From positions 868,001 through 932,000 of the forward strand of contig CAVVKW010000004.1 of NCBI GenBank assembly GCA_963749035.1: 64,000 nucleotides of DNA, in the 5' to 3' direction. This document shows, one piece after another, positions 1 to 7,156 of the stretch. The notes under the pieces were generated by a model, which was not told where the DNA came from, searched no databases, and worked only from the letters and a program-made list of their open reading frames with translations. The stretch comes from CAVVKW01 sp963749035 (GTDB lineage: Bacteria > Verrucomicrobiota > Verrucomicrobiia > Chthoniobacterales > JAATET01). The translations under genes and the position numbers were made by a program. Numbering within the stretch: the first letter of the stretch is position 1; every line of letters begins with the position of its first letter.

Positions 1-1
1 G

Positions 2-253
2 GCCTGTGGTCTCGCGGTAATTGCAACGGATGTTGGGGCGGTCGCAGCGATTGTGAATCCAGAGAATGGAATTCTTCTCAACAAGCCGACGGGTGTTGCC
101 ATCGCAGATGCGATCACGGAGATGATAGATGCTCCTCAAGTTCGCTTGCGAGATCTGAAGACCGAGTCCTTGAAGAAGGCCGCCCACTTCGGATGGGAAA
201 AAATTTCAACCTCCTCACTCGAACTCATCCGGCAGGCGCAATCCCGTCATTAA
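2..253 (+). CDS. Glycosyltransferase family 4 (GT-B), C-terminal fragment
   Basis: Only the last 83 codons are in the window; the 5' end lies beyond the left edge. The frame is open from base 2 and ends at the TAA at 251-253. The start of the fragment reads ACGLAVIATDVGAVAAIVNPENG, split here as ACGLAVIATDVG and then AAIVNPENG, which is the loop after the E-x7-E nucleotide-sugar site of GT4 enzymes (family pattern: ACGLPVIAT.VGG..E.V....NG). It probably transfers a sugar from a nucleotide-sugar donor during EPS or O-antigen repeat-unit assembly at the cytoplasmic face. The next glycosyltransferase begins 4 bp downstream, so the two are probably co-transcribed. The GTG at 53 is internal and is not a start. 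Acceptor and donor cannot be read from this piece. Confidence 0.8.
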   Translation, partial: ACGLAVIATDVGAVAAIVNPENGILLNKPTGVAIADAITEMIDAPQVRLRDLKTESLKKAAHFGWEKISTSSLELIRQAQSRH

Positions 254-257
254 CTTC

Positions 258-1334
258 ATGCGGCTGACTCTTCTCCACACCCGCCTCTCAGGCTATCTGG
301 CCGCTTGCCTGCGCGAGTTCAAGGCGGGGACCGGCGCGGAGTTGTTGATTTACTGCTGGCCAAACCAGCCGGATGCGCCGTTCGATGCGGGGATGTTCGC
401 GGATCTCGGCGAGATCCGAAATCGCCGTGAGCATACCGATGCGGAGATCGAGGCGGCGGTCCGTGCCTTCCAACCGGACGCGATCCTGACGAGCGGCTGG
501 GCCGACAAGGGCTATGTGAAAATCTGTAAACAGATGCGGAAACATGGCGTCCCCGTGATCGCCGGCTGCGACACCCAGTGGAAAGGTAGCCTGCGGCAGC
601 ACGTGGCCTCGTGGGTTGCGCCGTGGCACCTGCACAAGGCCATCAAAATACTCTGGGTAACAGGCGAACGTCAGGCGACGTTGGCGAGGGCGCTGGGTTA
701 CGATGGAGCCTGTCTGTGGGACGGCTACTATGCATGTGACTGGGAACGCTTCGCGCTCCCTCTAACTTCTGCCCCCTGTTCTCTGACTCCTGCCCCCTCC
801 TTCCTCTACGTCGGGCGGTATGTTCCTGAGAAGGGAATCGAAGCCTTGGCCGAGGCGTATCAAATGTATCAACAGCAGGTCGAGAAACCGTGGCCGTTGG
901 TGTGCGCCGGCGCGGGTCCACTGAAAGACATGCTCGTTGGAGTCGGGGCGGACGATCGAGGCTTTGTGCAACCCGGCGATTTGCCCGATCTAATGCGATC
1001 CGCCTCTGCCTTCGTGCTTCCAAGCCGCTTTGAGCCTTGGGGGGTGGTGGTGCAGGAGGCGGCTGCCAGCGGACTACCGTTGATTCTGTCCGATGCCTGC
1101 GGCGCGGGCGTCCATTTGCTGCGGGACCAGTTCAATGGGTTCCAATTTCCGGCGAAAGACTCGGTGGCCTTGGCAGAACGGATGGTAAAGATGAGTGCAA
1201 TGGGGGATGACGAGCGGCGGATGTGGGCTCAGAACAGTTTTGCGTTGTCGAGACAATACACGCCGGAACGCTGGGCGACGACCTTGGCCACTGGCCTGAA
1301 GCGCTATCGAACGGTGACGGGGCGACCGGAGTAG
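258..1334 (+). CDS. Glycosyltransferase family 4
   Basis: The 358-residue product is a GT-B fold retaining glycosyltransferase, probably cytoplasmic and acting in surface-polysaccharide assembly. The C-terminal half shows the GT4 landmarks: FLYVGRYVPEKGIEAL at the start of the donor domain, CAGAGPLKDML, a descending PGDLPDLMRSASAFVLPSRF, and the E-x7-E donor site in EPWGVVVQEAAASGLPLIL. The ATG at 258 follows the previous stop by 4 bp, suggesting translational coupling. Between the two domains (bases 761-798) a 21-bp-period in-frame repeat encodes LTSAP-CS-LTPAP, which is unlike the rest of the protein and resembles an inserted intergenic repeat. The sugar specificity is unknown. Confidence 0.88.
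   Translation: MRLTLLHTRLSGYLAACLREFKAGTGAELLIYCWPNQPDAPFDAGMFADLGEIRNRREHTDAEIEAAVRAFQPDAILTSGWADKGYVKICKQMRKHGVPVIAGCDTQWKGSLRQHVASWVAPWHLHKAIKILWVTGERQATLARALGYDGACLWDGYYACDWERFALPLTSAPCSLTPAPSFLYVGRYVPEKGIEALAEAYQMYQQQVEKPWPLVCAGAGPLKDMLVGVGADDRGFVQPGDLPDLMRSASAFVLPSRFEPWGVVVQEAAASGLPLILSDACGAGVHLLRDQFNGFQFPAKDSVALAERMVKMSAMGDDERRMWAQNSFALSRQYTPERWATTLATGLKRYRTVTGRPE
761..798. repeat. In-frame short tandem repeat inside a glycosyltransferase gene
   Basis: Two 17-bp copies (761-777 TCTAACTTCTGCCCCCT and 782-798 TCTGACTCCTGCCCCCT) differ at two positions and are offset by 21 bp, exactly seven codons. They encode a Pro/Ser/Thr linker between the two GT-B domains. The C-rich TCTGCCCCCT string looks like spreading intergenic repeat material rather than coding sequence, but no other copy was found in this window. 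Confidence 0.5.
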
Positions 1335-1336
1335 TA

Positions 1337-1355
1337 CAGAGGTTTTCCTCCTCTG
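1337..1355 (+). other. Hairpin between two polysaccharide genes
   Basis: CAGAGG (1337-1342) pairs perfectly with CCTCTG (1350-1355) around a 7-nt loop, 3 bp after the stop of the upstream glycosyltransferase. There is no clean U tract (TTCCC follows), so it is a weak terminator candidate; it might instead be an mRNA processing or stability element. Confidence 0.3.
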
Positions 1356-1404
1356 TTCCCACCACTGACACCGATACCATCTCGACCATCCAAAACCCCT
1401 ATCC

Positions 1405-2703
1405 ATGCACTTCCTTTGGTCATACTTCCCTGTCTTTTACATCTTGCCATTCCTGATCGCGACTTCTCGGTTTGAGCAATTTTCGGGTCCGAGCGAATTA
1501 CTTCGCTGGATTGTTCTCGCGGGGGGGTGCGCCATTGGGTTTTCAGTAGGTCTAAAGCGGGCGGGAATGCGGCCGGGACGGCTGACCTTGGCCGATTGGA
1601 TGATGGGAGCGTTCCTCATCTTCTTCTTGGCCTCCTATTCTTGGTCAATTGACCCGACCTACACCCTCCTGCGCTCATTCAGCCTCGTGCTTCTCTACGG
1701 GTGCTCCATGTGGACACTCTGGAGCTACGCGGACGAGTTTTCCGAAGAGCGTTTACTCGATCTGTTCATCTGGACGATCGGCGCGGCGATGACCATCAAT
1801 CTCGTCGTCGGAGCGATCCTCATTCCAGAGGAACTCCTCGCCGGGCGCTTCCAGGGACTTCTCTACAATCCCAACAACGTTGGACTCGTCACCGGGATCA
1901 CGATCCCACTTGCCGTCGGTCGCTGGATTCAGACCCAGAGAATGGTCGAAGTCGGAGTCGTTGTTGCCCTAGCGGCTAATCTCGCCGTCTGCGGAACGCG
2001 CTCAGCGATCCTCGGGGCTGGCATCGGATGCCTGTTGCTGCTGGTTTCACTCTTTCGTAACCGCCCCACCCTCGCAATCTCCCTCGTTCTGGTTCTTGGT
2101 TTCGGCGGATACGCATTTACCCAGACCGCATTCTTCGAGGATCGGATCCTGAGAGAAGAAACTCTGGACACTGGCTCGAACCGAACAGAGTTTTGGGAAT
2201 TGGGAGTTGATTACACGGATCGGCAGCCGGATTGGGGACACGGGTTTGGAACCGATGCCCTCATCCACGAATTTTACGGAGTCACCCTCAGCGACCTTAA
2301 ACTCCGCGGCTACGGTGTGATGAGTAGCTACCACGGCCTCGCCGTGCAAATCGGTCGGCCAATGACTTACCTATTTTTCGGATCGCTCTGGGCGTTTGTC
2401 GTTTGGTGTATTGTGATTCCCCGCGGCTATTTTTCTGCCGTCGCGCCAGCTGCCGTAATCGCAAGCGGCCTCATCATTTGTGTCTTCGAATCGGCGATCT
2501 ATTCAGCAGGCAACTGCTTTGCATTCATTTTTTGGTTCGCGTTCATGCTGGCGGTCCGCCGTGTTCACTACTACCAACGCGGAGTCCGGTTCCGTACGGC
2601 GGCTTTCGAAAATCAGCGACTGAGCGCACCAGAATCCCTTTACTCTCGGCTTTCATCTCCTCTCGCAGCGATGGCAAGGCCTGAAGCAGTCCATTTCAAG
2701 TGA
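1405..2703 (+). CDS. O-antigen ligase/polymerase-like (Wzy_C family) membrane protein
   Basis: The 432-residue protein is strongly hydrophobic with roughly 10-12 membrane segments. It probably polymerises or ligates lipid-linked glycan repeats at the periplasmic face. Diagnostic features of the O-antigen ligase/Wzy_C family are NPNNVGLVTGITIPLAVG around residues 156-173, CGTRSAILGAGIGCLLLL around 196-213, the periplasmic loop with GSNRTEFWELGV and GHGFGTDAL, and SSYHGLAVQIG, which corresponds to the conserved H-x-x-x-L-x-x-x-G element. It lies between glycosyltransferase genes, and its stop overlaps the GTG start of the next gene (GTGA). Polymerase and ligase cannot be told apart from sequence alone. 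Confidence 0.8.
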   Translation: MHFLWSYFPVFYILPFLIATSRFEQFSGPSELLRWIVLAGGCAIGFSVGLKRAGMRPGRLTLADWMMGAFLIFFLASYSWSIDPTYTLLRSFSLVLLYGCSMWTLWSYADEFSEERLLDLFIWTIGAAMTINLVVGAILIPEELLAGRFQGLLYNPNNVGLVTGITIPLAVGRWIQTQRMVEVGVVVALAANLAVCGTRSAILGAGIGCLLLLVSLFRNRPTLAISLVLVLGFGGYAFTQTAFFEDRILREETLDTGSNRTEFWELGVDYTDRQPDWGHGFGTDALIHEFYGVTLSDLKLRGYGVMSSYHGLAVQIGRPMTYLFFGSLWAFVVWCIVIPRGYFSAVAPAAVIASGLIICVFESAIYSAGNCFAFIFWFAFMLAVRRVHYYQRGVRFRTAAFENQRLSAPESLYSRLSSPLAAMARPEAVHFK

Positions 2704-3803
2704 GAATCTTCGTTGCCGGGACCAGTTTCCAGCCAACCTACGGTGGGCCGGCTTATTCCGTATCACGACTCGCGGCGCATCTCGCTGAAGCCGGTGTGGA
2801 AGTGGGTCTCTGGTCCCCTGACAATTCTGCACTTGAATCGCCCCTAATCAAAAGAGAGGCCGGCTTGACACCGCTTGGGGGAACGCCCTCCGCAGCGCTC
2901 AATGAGTTTGGAACTCCGGACCTGATTCACGACAGTGGCATCTGGCTTGAGCACAACCGGGCTCTCGCCCAACTCGCCATGCAACGGCGAATTCCGCGAG
3001 TGGTAAGCCCCAGAGGAATGCTTGAACCGTGGGCGATGAACCACAAATGGCTGAAGAAGCGAATCGCATGGTGGTTGTTTCAAAAACGCGACTTGAACAA
3101 CACCGCCTGCCTCCACGCCACAGCGTCAAGTGAGGCGGACCAGTTCCGGAAATTAAACCTCAAGCCGCAGATTTCGGTGATTCCGAATGGCGTCAGTCTG
3201 CCGCCGCCGCAACAGACCACAAGGCCCAGGGACGGCGAGCAATCGGAGACTGAAAACTCGGTGACCAAAACGGCTCTTTTCCTGGGACGGATCCAATCAA
3301 AAAAAGGACTGCCAATGCTCATCGAAGCTTGGTCGCGGATCAAACCGAAAGACTGGCGAATGAAGGTCGTCGGCCCCGATGAAGACGGCCATCGTCACCA
3401 ACTCGAGAGAATAATTCGGTCACGGGGTCTGGAGGAGGAGTGGGAATTCGCACCTCCTCTGGTTGGAGACAGCAAGTGGGGGGCGTTTTCAGAAGCTCAG
3501 CTCTTCATCCTTCCCACCCACAGTGAGAACTTTGGAATTGCCGTCGCTGAGGCTCTGGCCAGCGGCACCCCCGTCATCACAACGCACGGTGCTCCTTGGG
3601 AACTGCTCGAAAAGGAACGGTGTGGTTGGTGGGTGCCGGTCAGCGTCGAAGGAATCGCCGCGGCACTGAAGGATGCGACATCGAAGGACGCCGAGCGAAC
3701 TCGCCGCGATGGGGCACCGCGGACGGGCGGTTGTCGAGGAACGATTCGCTTGGGACCGCATCGCTGCAGAGATGATCGCCTGTTACCGCTGGGTGCTCGG
3801 TGA
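2700..3803 (+). CDS. Glycosyltransferase family 4 with a frameshifted C-terminus
   Basis: This GT-B glycosyltransferase starts at a GTG overlapping the previous stop. MRIFVAGTSFQPTYGGPAYS carries the N-terminal donor-loop glycines, SPRGMLEPWAM is the acceptor-side motif, ALFLGRIQSKKGLPMLIEAW begins the C-terminal domain, and ENFGIAVAEALASGTPVI is the E-x7-E site. After KDATSK the reading frame stops resembling the family. Dropping one G at 3686/3687 restores TPSELAAMGHRGRAVVEERF, then AWDRIAAEMIACYRWVLGEG, ending at the TAA at 3829-3831. That is the normal GT4 C-terminal helix pair. The frame as read ends at 3803 with an Arg-rich tail. This is either a real single-base insertion or a sequencing error; the intact product would have 376 residues. 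Confidence 0.85.
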   Translation: MRIFVAGTSFQPTYGGPAYSVSRLAAHLAEAGVEVGLWSPDNSALESPLIKREAGLTPLGGTPSAALNEFGTPDLIHDSGIWLEHNRALAQLAMQRRIPRVVSPRGMLEPWAMNHKWLKKRIAWWLFQKRDLNNTACLHATASSEADQFRKLNLKPQISVIPNGVSLPPPQQTTRPRDGEQSETENSVTKTALFLGRIQSKKGLPMLIEAWSRIKPKDWRMKVVGPDEDGHRHQLERIIRSRGLEEEWEFAPPLVGDSKWGAFSEAQLFILPTHSENFGIAVAEALASGTPVITTHGAPWELLEKERCGWWVPVSVEGIAAALKDATSKDAERTRRDGAPRTGGCRGTIRLGPHRCRDDRLLPLGAR

Positions 3804-3997
3804 AGGCGGGAGACCGGAATTCGTTCAATAACCCGCCCATTTGGAAGTGTATCACACCCAATGCGTCTCCGAACTCAACACGGGAAGCGACCGTCAGATG
3901 GCCGCTGACCGGCCCTCCCGAATTTCAGCGTGATTCATTGCCCCCGCCAGACTTCTCCTGTCAGTCTGCGGGCAACATGAGATCCTCGCCACCTTGA

Positions 3998-5221
3998 ATG
4001 ACGAAATCCGTTATCTGCGCTCAGATTGGGCCCCGGGACCACTACGCTTTTCCCCGGGCATTCAATCACGGTCAGGCGTTACATTCGTTGATTACCGACT
4101 ACTGGCATCCCACGGAACTCAGAGTCTTCGACCAACTCGGAAACCATATCTCAGGCCGACGCTCCGACGACTTGAACGGGGTCTCCATTCATTCCTGCAA
4201 TCTTCGTACTCTCGCCGCTGAATCCCGCTATCGAATCCAGGGCTGGAGTCGCTGGAGGCGCATCATCCATCGGAACAATCAATTCCAGAAGTATGCATCG
4301 AGGATCGTCGGAAGCGTCACGCGAAAGAATCCGCCCACCGCGTTCTTTGCCTACAGCTACGCTGCCTTGGAACCTGCCAGAGCAGCGAAGTCTGCCGGAG
4401 CGTCGTTTATTCTTAGCCAGATCGATCCGGGGCCAATCGAATATGAGATCATCGAGGCTTTGAAATCAACGTGGCCCGCTTATCGTCAGGGGCCGACCGC
4501 TCCCCCGCCTGGCTACTTCGACGCCTGGAGGAAAGAAATCAACCTCTCGGATAAAATCATCGTCAATTCCAGCTGGTCCCGCGACGGCCTTTTGCGCGAA
4601 GGCGTTCAAGCGAATAGGATAGCCCAAGTTCCAATTCCCTACCAACCAGCCCAGCCACCACCCCAGCGACCTGACGCACCACATGCTTTCACGGTAAATC
4701 GGCCTCTTCGGCTTCTTTTTCTCGGTCAAGTCAATCTCCGAAAGGGCATCGCCGACCTTCTTGAGGCCATGTCAGAACTCACGCGCGAACCCATCGAGCT
4801 TCGGGTGGTGGGAGAAAAACAGGTTCAAATCCCTCAAGACAAACTCGCTCTCTCCAACGTCCGCTGGACCGACTTCATCCCGCGTCGCTTGGCTCCCCGC
4901 CTATTCTCCGAATCGGATCTGTTCATCCTTCCGACCCATTCGGATGGTTTTGGACTCACCCAATTGGAGGCGATGGCGCACGGTCTACCGGTCATTGCTT
5001 CGCGCAACTGCGCCAAGGTCGTCGATCACGGCATCAACGGATGGATTCTCGATCAAGTGAATCCTCGGACAATCGAGGAAGTCCTTCGCAGCGTTCTCCA
5101 GACACCGAAACTTTTGAGCAATTGGTCGTCATCAGCCCAGGTTCCTACCGATTACTCCCTCAAACGGGTCTCCGAGACGTTGATGGACCTCGCTGAAGGC
5201 GGAGTTTTCAGTTTACCGTAG
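3998..5221 (+). CDS. Glycosyltransferase family 4
   Basis: The 407-residue product is a GT-B glycosyltransferase. LRLLFLGQVNLRKGIADLLEAM opens the C-terminal donor domain (split as LRLLFLGQVNLRKG and IADLLEAM), followed by RVVGEKQ, the SDLFILPTHSDGFGLTQLEA segment with the E-x7-E type site and MAHGLPVIASRNC. The N-terminal half (YSYAALEPARAAK, LSQIDPGPIEYEII, IIVNSSWSRDGLL) matches GT4 enzymes from EPS clusters. I chose the ATG at 3998. The 166 bp between this gene and the corrected end of the previous glycosyltransferase hold no convincing gene. It probably acts with the neighbouring glycosyltransferases in one glycan pathway; donor and acceptor are unknown. Confidence 0.87.
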   Translation: MTKSVICAQIGPRDHYAFPRAFNHGQALHSLITDYWHPTELRVFDQLGNHISGRRSDDLNGVSIHSCNLRTLAAESRYRIQGWSRWRRIIHRNNQFQKYASRIVGSVTRKNPPTAFFAYSYAALEPARAAKSAGASFILSQIDPGPIEYEIIEALKSTWPAYRQGPTAPPPGYFDAWRKEINLSDKIIVNSSWSRDGLLREGVQANRIAQVPIPYQPAQPPPQRPDAPHAFTVNRPLRLLFLGQVNLRKGIADLLEAMSELTREPIELRVVGEKQVQIPQDKLALSNVRWTDFIPRRLAPRLFSESDLFILPTHSDGFGLTQLEAMAHGLPVIASRNCAKVVDHGINGWILDQVNPRTIEEVLRSVLQTPKLLSNWSSSAQVPTDYSLKRVSETLMDLAEGGVFSLP

Positions 5222-5330
5222 TCAGTGGGCGATGGCCCTCGTTCCTCGTTCCACCCCCCGAAACAAAAGCCCGCCAAAGGCGTCCCTGCCAGCTGACGAC
5301 TGCCAATTCCCGCCCCTTCCAACTTAACCT

Positions 5331-5345
5331 GGCAGCAAAGCTGCC
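5331..5345 (+). other. Hairpin immediately upstream of a start codon
   Basis: GGCAGC (5331-5336), AAA, GCTGCC (5340-5345) forms a perfect 6-bp stem ending 3 bp before the ATG at 5349, where a Shine-Dalgarno sequence would normally sit; none is visible. Folding here could limit translation of the acetyltransferase. Confidence 0.4.
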
Positions 5346-5348
5346 CCC

Positions 5349-5891
5349 ATGATCGACCTCAGCCGCTACGACAACTCCGATTTCAGCCGAGGCGCGTCCG
5401 CCGGGCGGGAAGTGCTCTGGTGGGTTTGCCGGAGTTTGTTCTTCGCTCCGTGGTTCCCGGTTCCGTCCTCGATCAAGGTTGCGCTCCTGCGCGCGTTCGG
5501 GGCCAGGATCGGCGCGGACGTCGTGGTTCGTTCACGAGTGAACATTTCGTTTCCGTGGCGGCTGGAGGTCGGGGATCACGTCTGGATCGGCGAGGAAGTC
5601 GCCATTCTGACTCTTGCGACGGTCCGGATCGGCTCGAACGTCTGTCTCTCGCAACGGGCCTACCTCTGCACCGGCTCGCATGATTTCAGCAAAACCACGT
5701 TCGATCTGATCACCCAACCGATCACGATCGGCGATGGCTGCTGGATTGGGGCCAACGCCTTCGTCGGTCCGGGAGTGACGATGGGCGACGGCAGCCGCTG
5801 CCTCGCCGGAGCGGTCGTCGTGAAGGATGTCGGCACCGGCAGCACAGTCGGAGGCGTTCCCGCCCGCCCCATCCGGTCATCGGACGCGTGA
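5349..5891 (+). CDS. WcaF-like hexapeptide-repeat acyltransferase
   Basis: The 180-residue protein belongs to the left-handed beta-helix acyltransferases and most resembles WcaF-type colanic-acid acetyltransferases. It probably O-acetylates a sugar of the glycan built by this cluster, using acetyl-CoA in the cytoplasm. Residues 1-50 (YDNSDFSRGAS, a hydrophobic stretch around SLFFAPWFPVPSS, LRAFGARIGADVVVRSRV) are typical of the family. The hexapeptide helix runs through DHVWIGEEVAILTLATVRIG and NVCLSQRAYLCTGSHDF, whose His is the expected catalytic base, to GDGCWIGANAFVGPGVTMGD, and ends with VGGVPARPIR. Specificity is inferred from family and context only. A hairpin sits just before the start. 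Confidence 0.82.
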   Translation: MIDLSRYDNSDFSRGASAGREVLWWVCRSLFFAPWFPVPSSIKVALLRAFGARIGADVVVRSRVNISFPWRLEVGDHVWIGEEVAILTLATVRIGSNVCLSQRAYLCTGSHDFSKTTFDLITQPITIGDGCWIGANAFVGPGVTMGDGSRCLAGAVVVKDVGTGSTVGGVPARPIRSSDA

Positions 5892-6087
5892 CGATTCAGT
5901 CTCCCCCGAGCCTGCCCAAGGCTCCGGTGGCCCCGCTCCCCTCGCCCTTCGGGCTGCATCGCAAAGCCGGTGCGGTCTCCCTCGAGGCGGCCCCACCTCC
6001 GGTGTTTCGTTCGGAACGCATTAAACTTGCATCTTCAGTTCCGGCCAAACTGCCGTCTGAATACTGCTTAATGCCCTCTTCGGTATT

Positions 6088-6888
6088 TTGAAAATCTCTG
6101 TTCTCACCGCCTCTTATCGCGCGGTGGACGTCATCGATGCCTGTCTCGACAGCGTCGCGGCACAAGTTCTTCCTCCCGGCGTCGAACTCGAACACGTCGT
6201 CCTCGATGGGGAGAGCGACGACGGCACTTTGGAAAAGCTGGAGATCTGGCGGACCGGGGCCTCGTCATCAAGTCAGCGTCACTTCCAATCGCGGAAGGAT
6301 GGCGGCTTTTACGATGCCCTAAACCGCGGGATTGATTTGGCTACGGGGGACGTTATCGGTTTTCTCAACGCCGACGACCGCTACTACGACACACTCACCA
6401 TTGCACGAGTGGCGAAATCCCTGTCGCAGGCTAAGGTGCTCGGTTGCTACGGCGATCTGATTTACCTCACCCCCAGCCGGGTCTTCCGCTACTGGAGGGC
6501 GGGGAGTTGCTCGCCCGAATCGTTCGGATGGGGCTGGATGCCGCCGCATCCGACGGTTTTCGTGCGGGCCGAGGTTTTTCACGCGTGTGGCGGGTTTCGA
6601 CAGGACCTGGGAAGTGCGGCCGACTACGAGTGGCTGTTGCGAACGATGGTCAAACACGAGATCCCGCTCGAATACATTCCTCGCATTCAGGTCGCTATGA
6701 GCGTAGGCGGGATGAGCAACGCGTCCATCAGAGCTCGCTTGGACGCCAATCACAGCGATCGGCGAGCGTGGGAGCTGAATTCTCTTCAACCGCATCCGTG
6801 GACGTTCGCTTTCAAGCCACTGAGAAAATTACCCCAATGGGTTCTGGCGCCTTTGATCCCCTACCCGCGCGATCTCGCCGCAGATTGA
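6088..6888 (+). CDS. Glycosyltransferase family 2
   Basis: The 266-residue GT-A fold enzyme is of the kind found in colanic-acid and EPS clusters (WcaE-like). MKISVLTASYRAVDVIDACL gives the nucleotide-binding strand and first helix; LDGESDDGTLE is the DGxSxDGT motif; FLNADDRYYD carries the metal-binding DxD-type site; and FGWGWMPPHPTVFVRAEVF followed by FRQDLGSAADYEWLLR is the conserved acceptor segment with the likely catalytic acidic pair. The start is a TTG at 6088; no in-frame ATG lies close by and the N-terminus fits the family exactly. The preceding 196 bp hold no recognisable gene. It is the last gene of the plus-strand EPS run. The sugar is not predictable. Confidence 0.87.
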   Translation: MKISVLTASYRAVDVIDACLDSVAAQVLPPGVELEHVVLDGESDDGTLEKLEIWRTGASSSSQRHFQSRKDGGFYDALNRGIDLATGDVIGFLNADDRYYDTLTIARVAKSLSQAKVLGCYGDLIYLTPSRVFRYWRAGSCSPESFGWGWMPPHPTVFVRAEVFHACGGFRQDLGSAADYEWLLRTMVKHEIPLEYIPRIQVAMSVGGMSNASIRARLDANHSDRRAWELNSLQPHPWTFAFKPLRKLPQWVLAPLIPYPRDLAAD

Positions 6889-6963
6889 AACCGGAGCCAG
6901 CGAACATTTAGTCGTCCTTTGCGGCTTGTCGCTTCTGCGTGGAATCTAAACTTTTTCGCTTCT

Positions 6964-6987
6964 CTTCGCGTCTTCGCGTCTTCGCGT
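6964..6987. repeat. Three tandem copies of an 8-bp unit (CTTCGCGT)
   Basis: CTTCGCGT is repeated exactly three times in the gap after the glycosyltransferase, preceded by the similar TTTTCGCTTCT. Short CTTCGCGTCTTCGCGT arrays occur between genes in many bacterial genomes and probably have no coding role. Nothing else recognisable lies between 6889 and the terminator at 7049. Confidence 0.5.
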
Positions 6988-7048
6988 GAGTCCAAACACT
7001 TCCTGAAGCCAGTCTAAATTTTTTACAACCGAGAGAAAGATTTGCTCC

Positions 7049-7078
7049 GGCCCGAGGATCCGTCCCCGGGCCATTTTT
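7049..7078 (+). terminator. Rho-independent terminator of the plus-strand EPS run
   Basis: GGCCCG (7049-7054) pairs with CGGGCC (7067-7072), extended inside by GGA/TCC (7056-7058 with 7063-7065) around a TCCG loop, and is followed by A and five T residues (7074-7078). It lies in the convergent gap between the plus-strand glycosyltransferase and the minus-strand sugar transferase. Confidence 0.62.
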
Positions 7079-7156
7079 GTGTCTGCTCTTAACTTCGTGA
7101 GCGCACCGAAAGCTATCAGTTAACAGCCAAGAACAAAAGACGTCGCGCAGCGACCG

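Noticed and set aside
3800..3997. A 65-codon plus-strand frame between two glycosyltransferases
   Set aside because: It overlaps the corrected end of the upstream glycosyltransferase and its composition is not protein-like.
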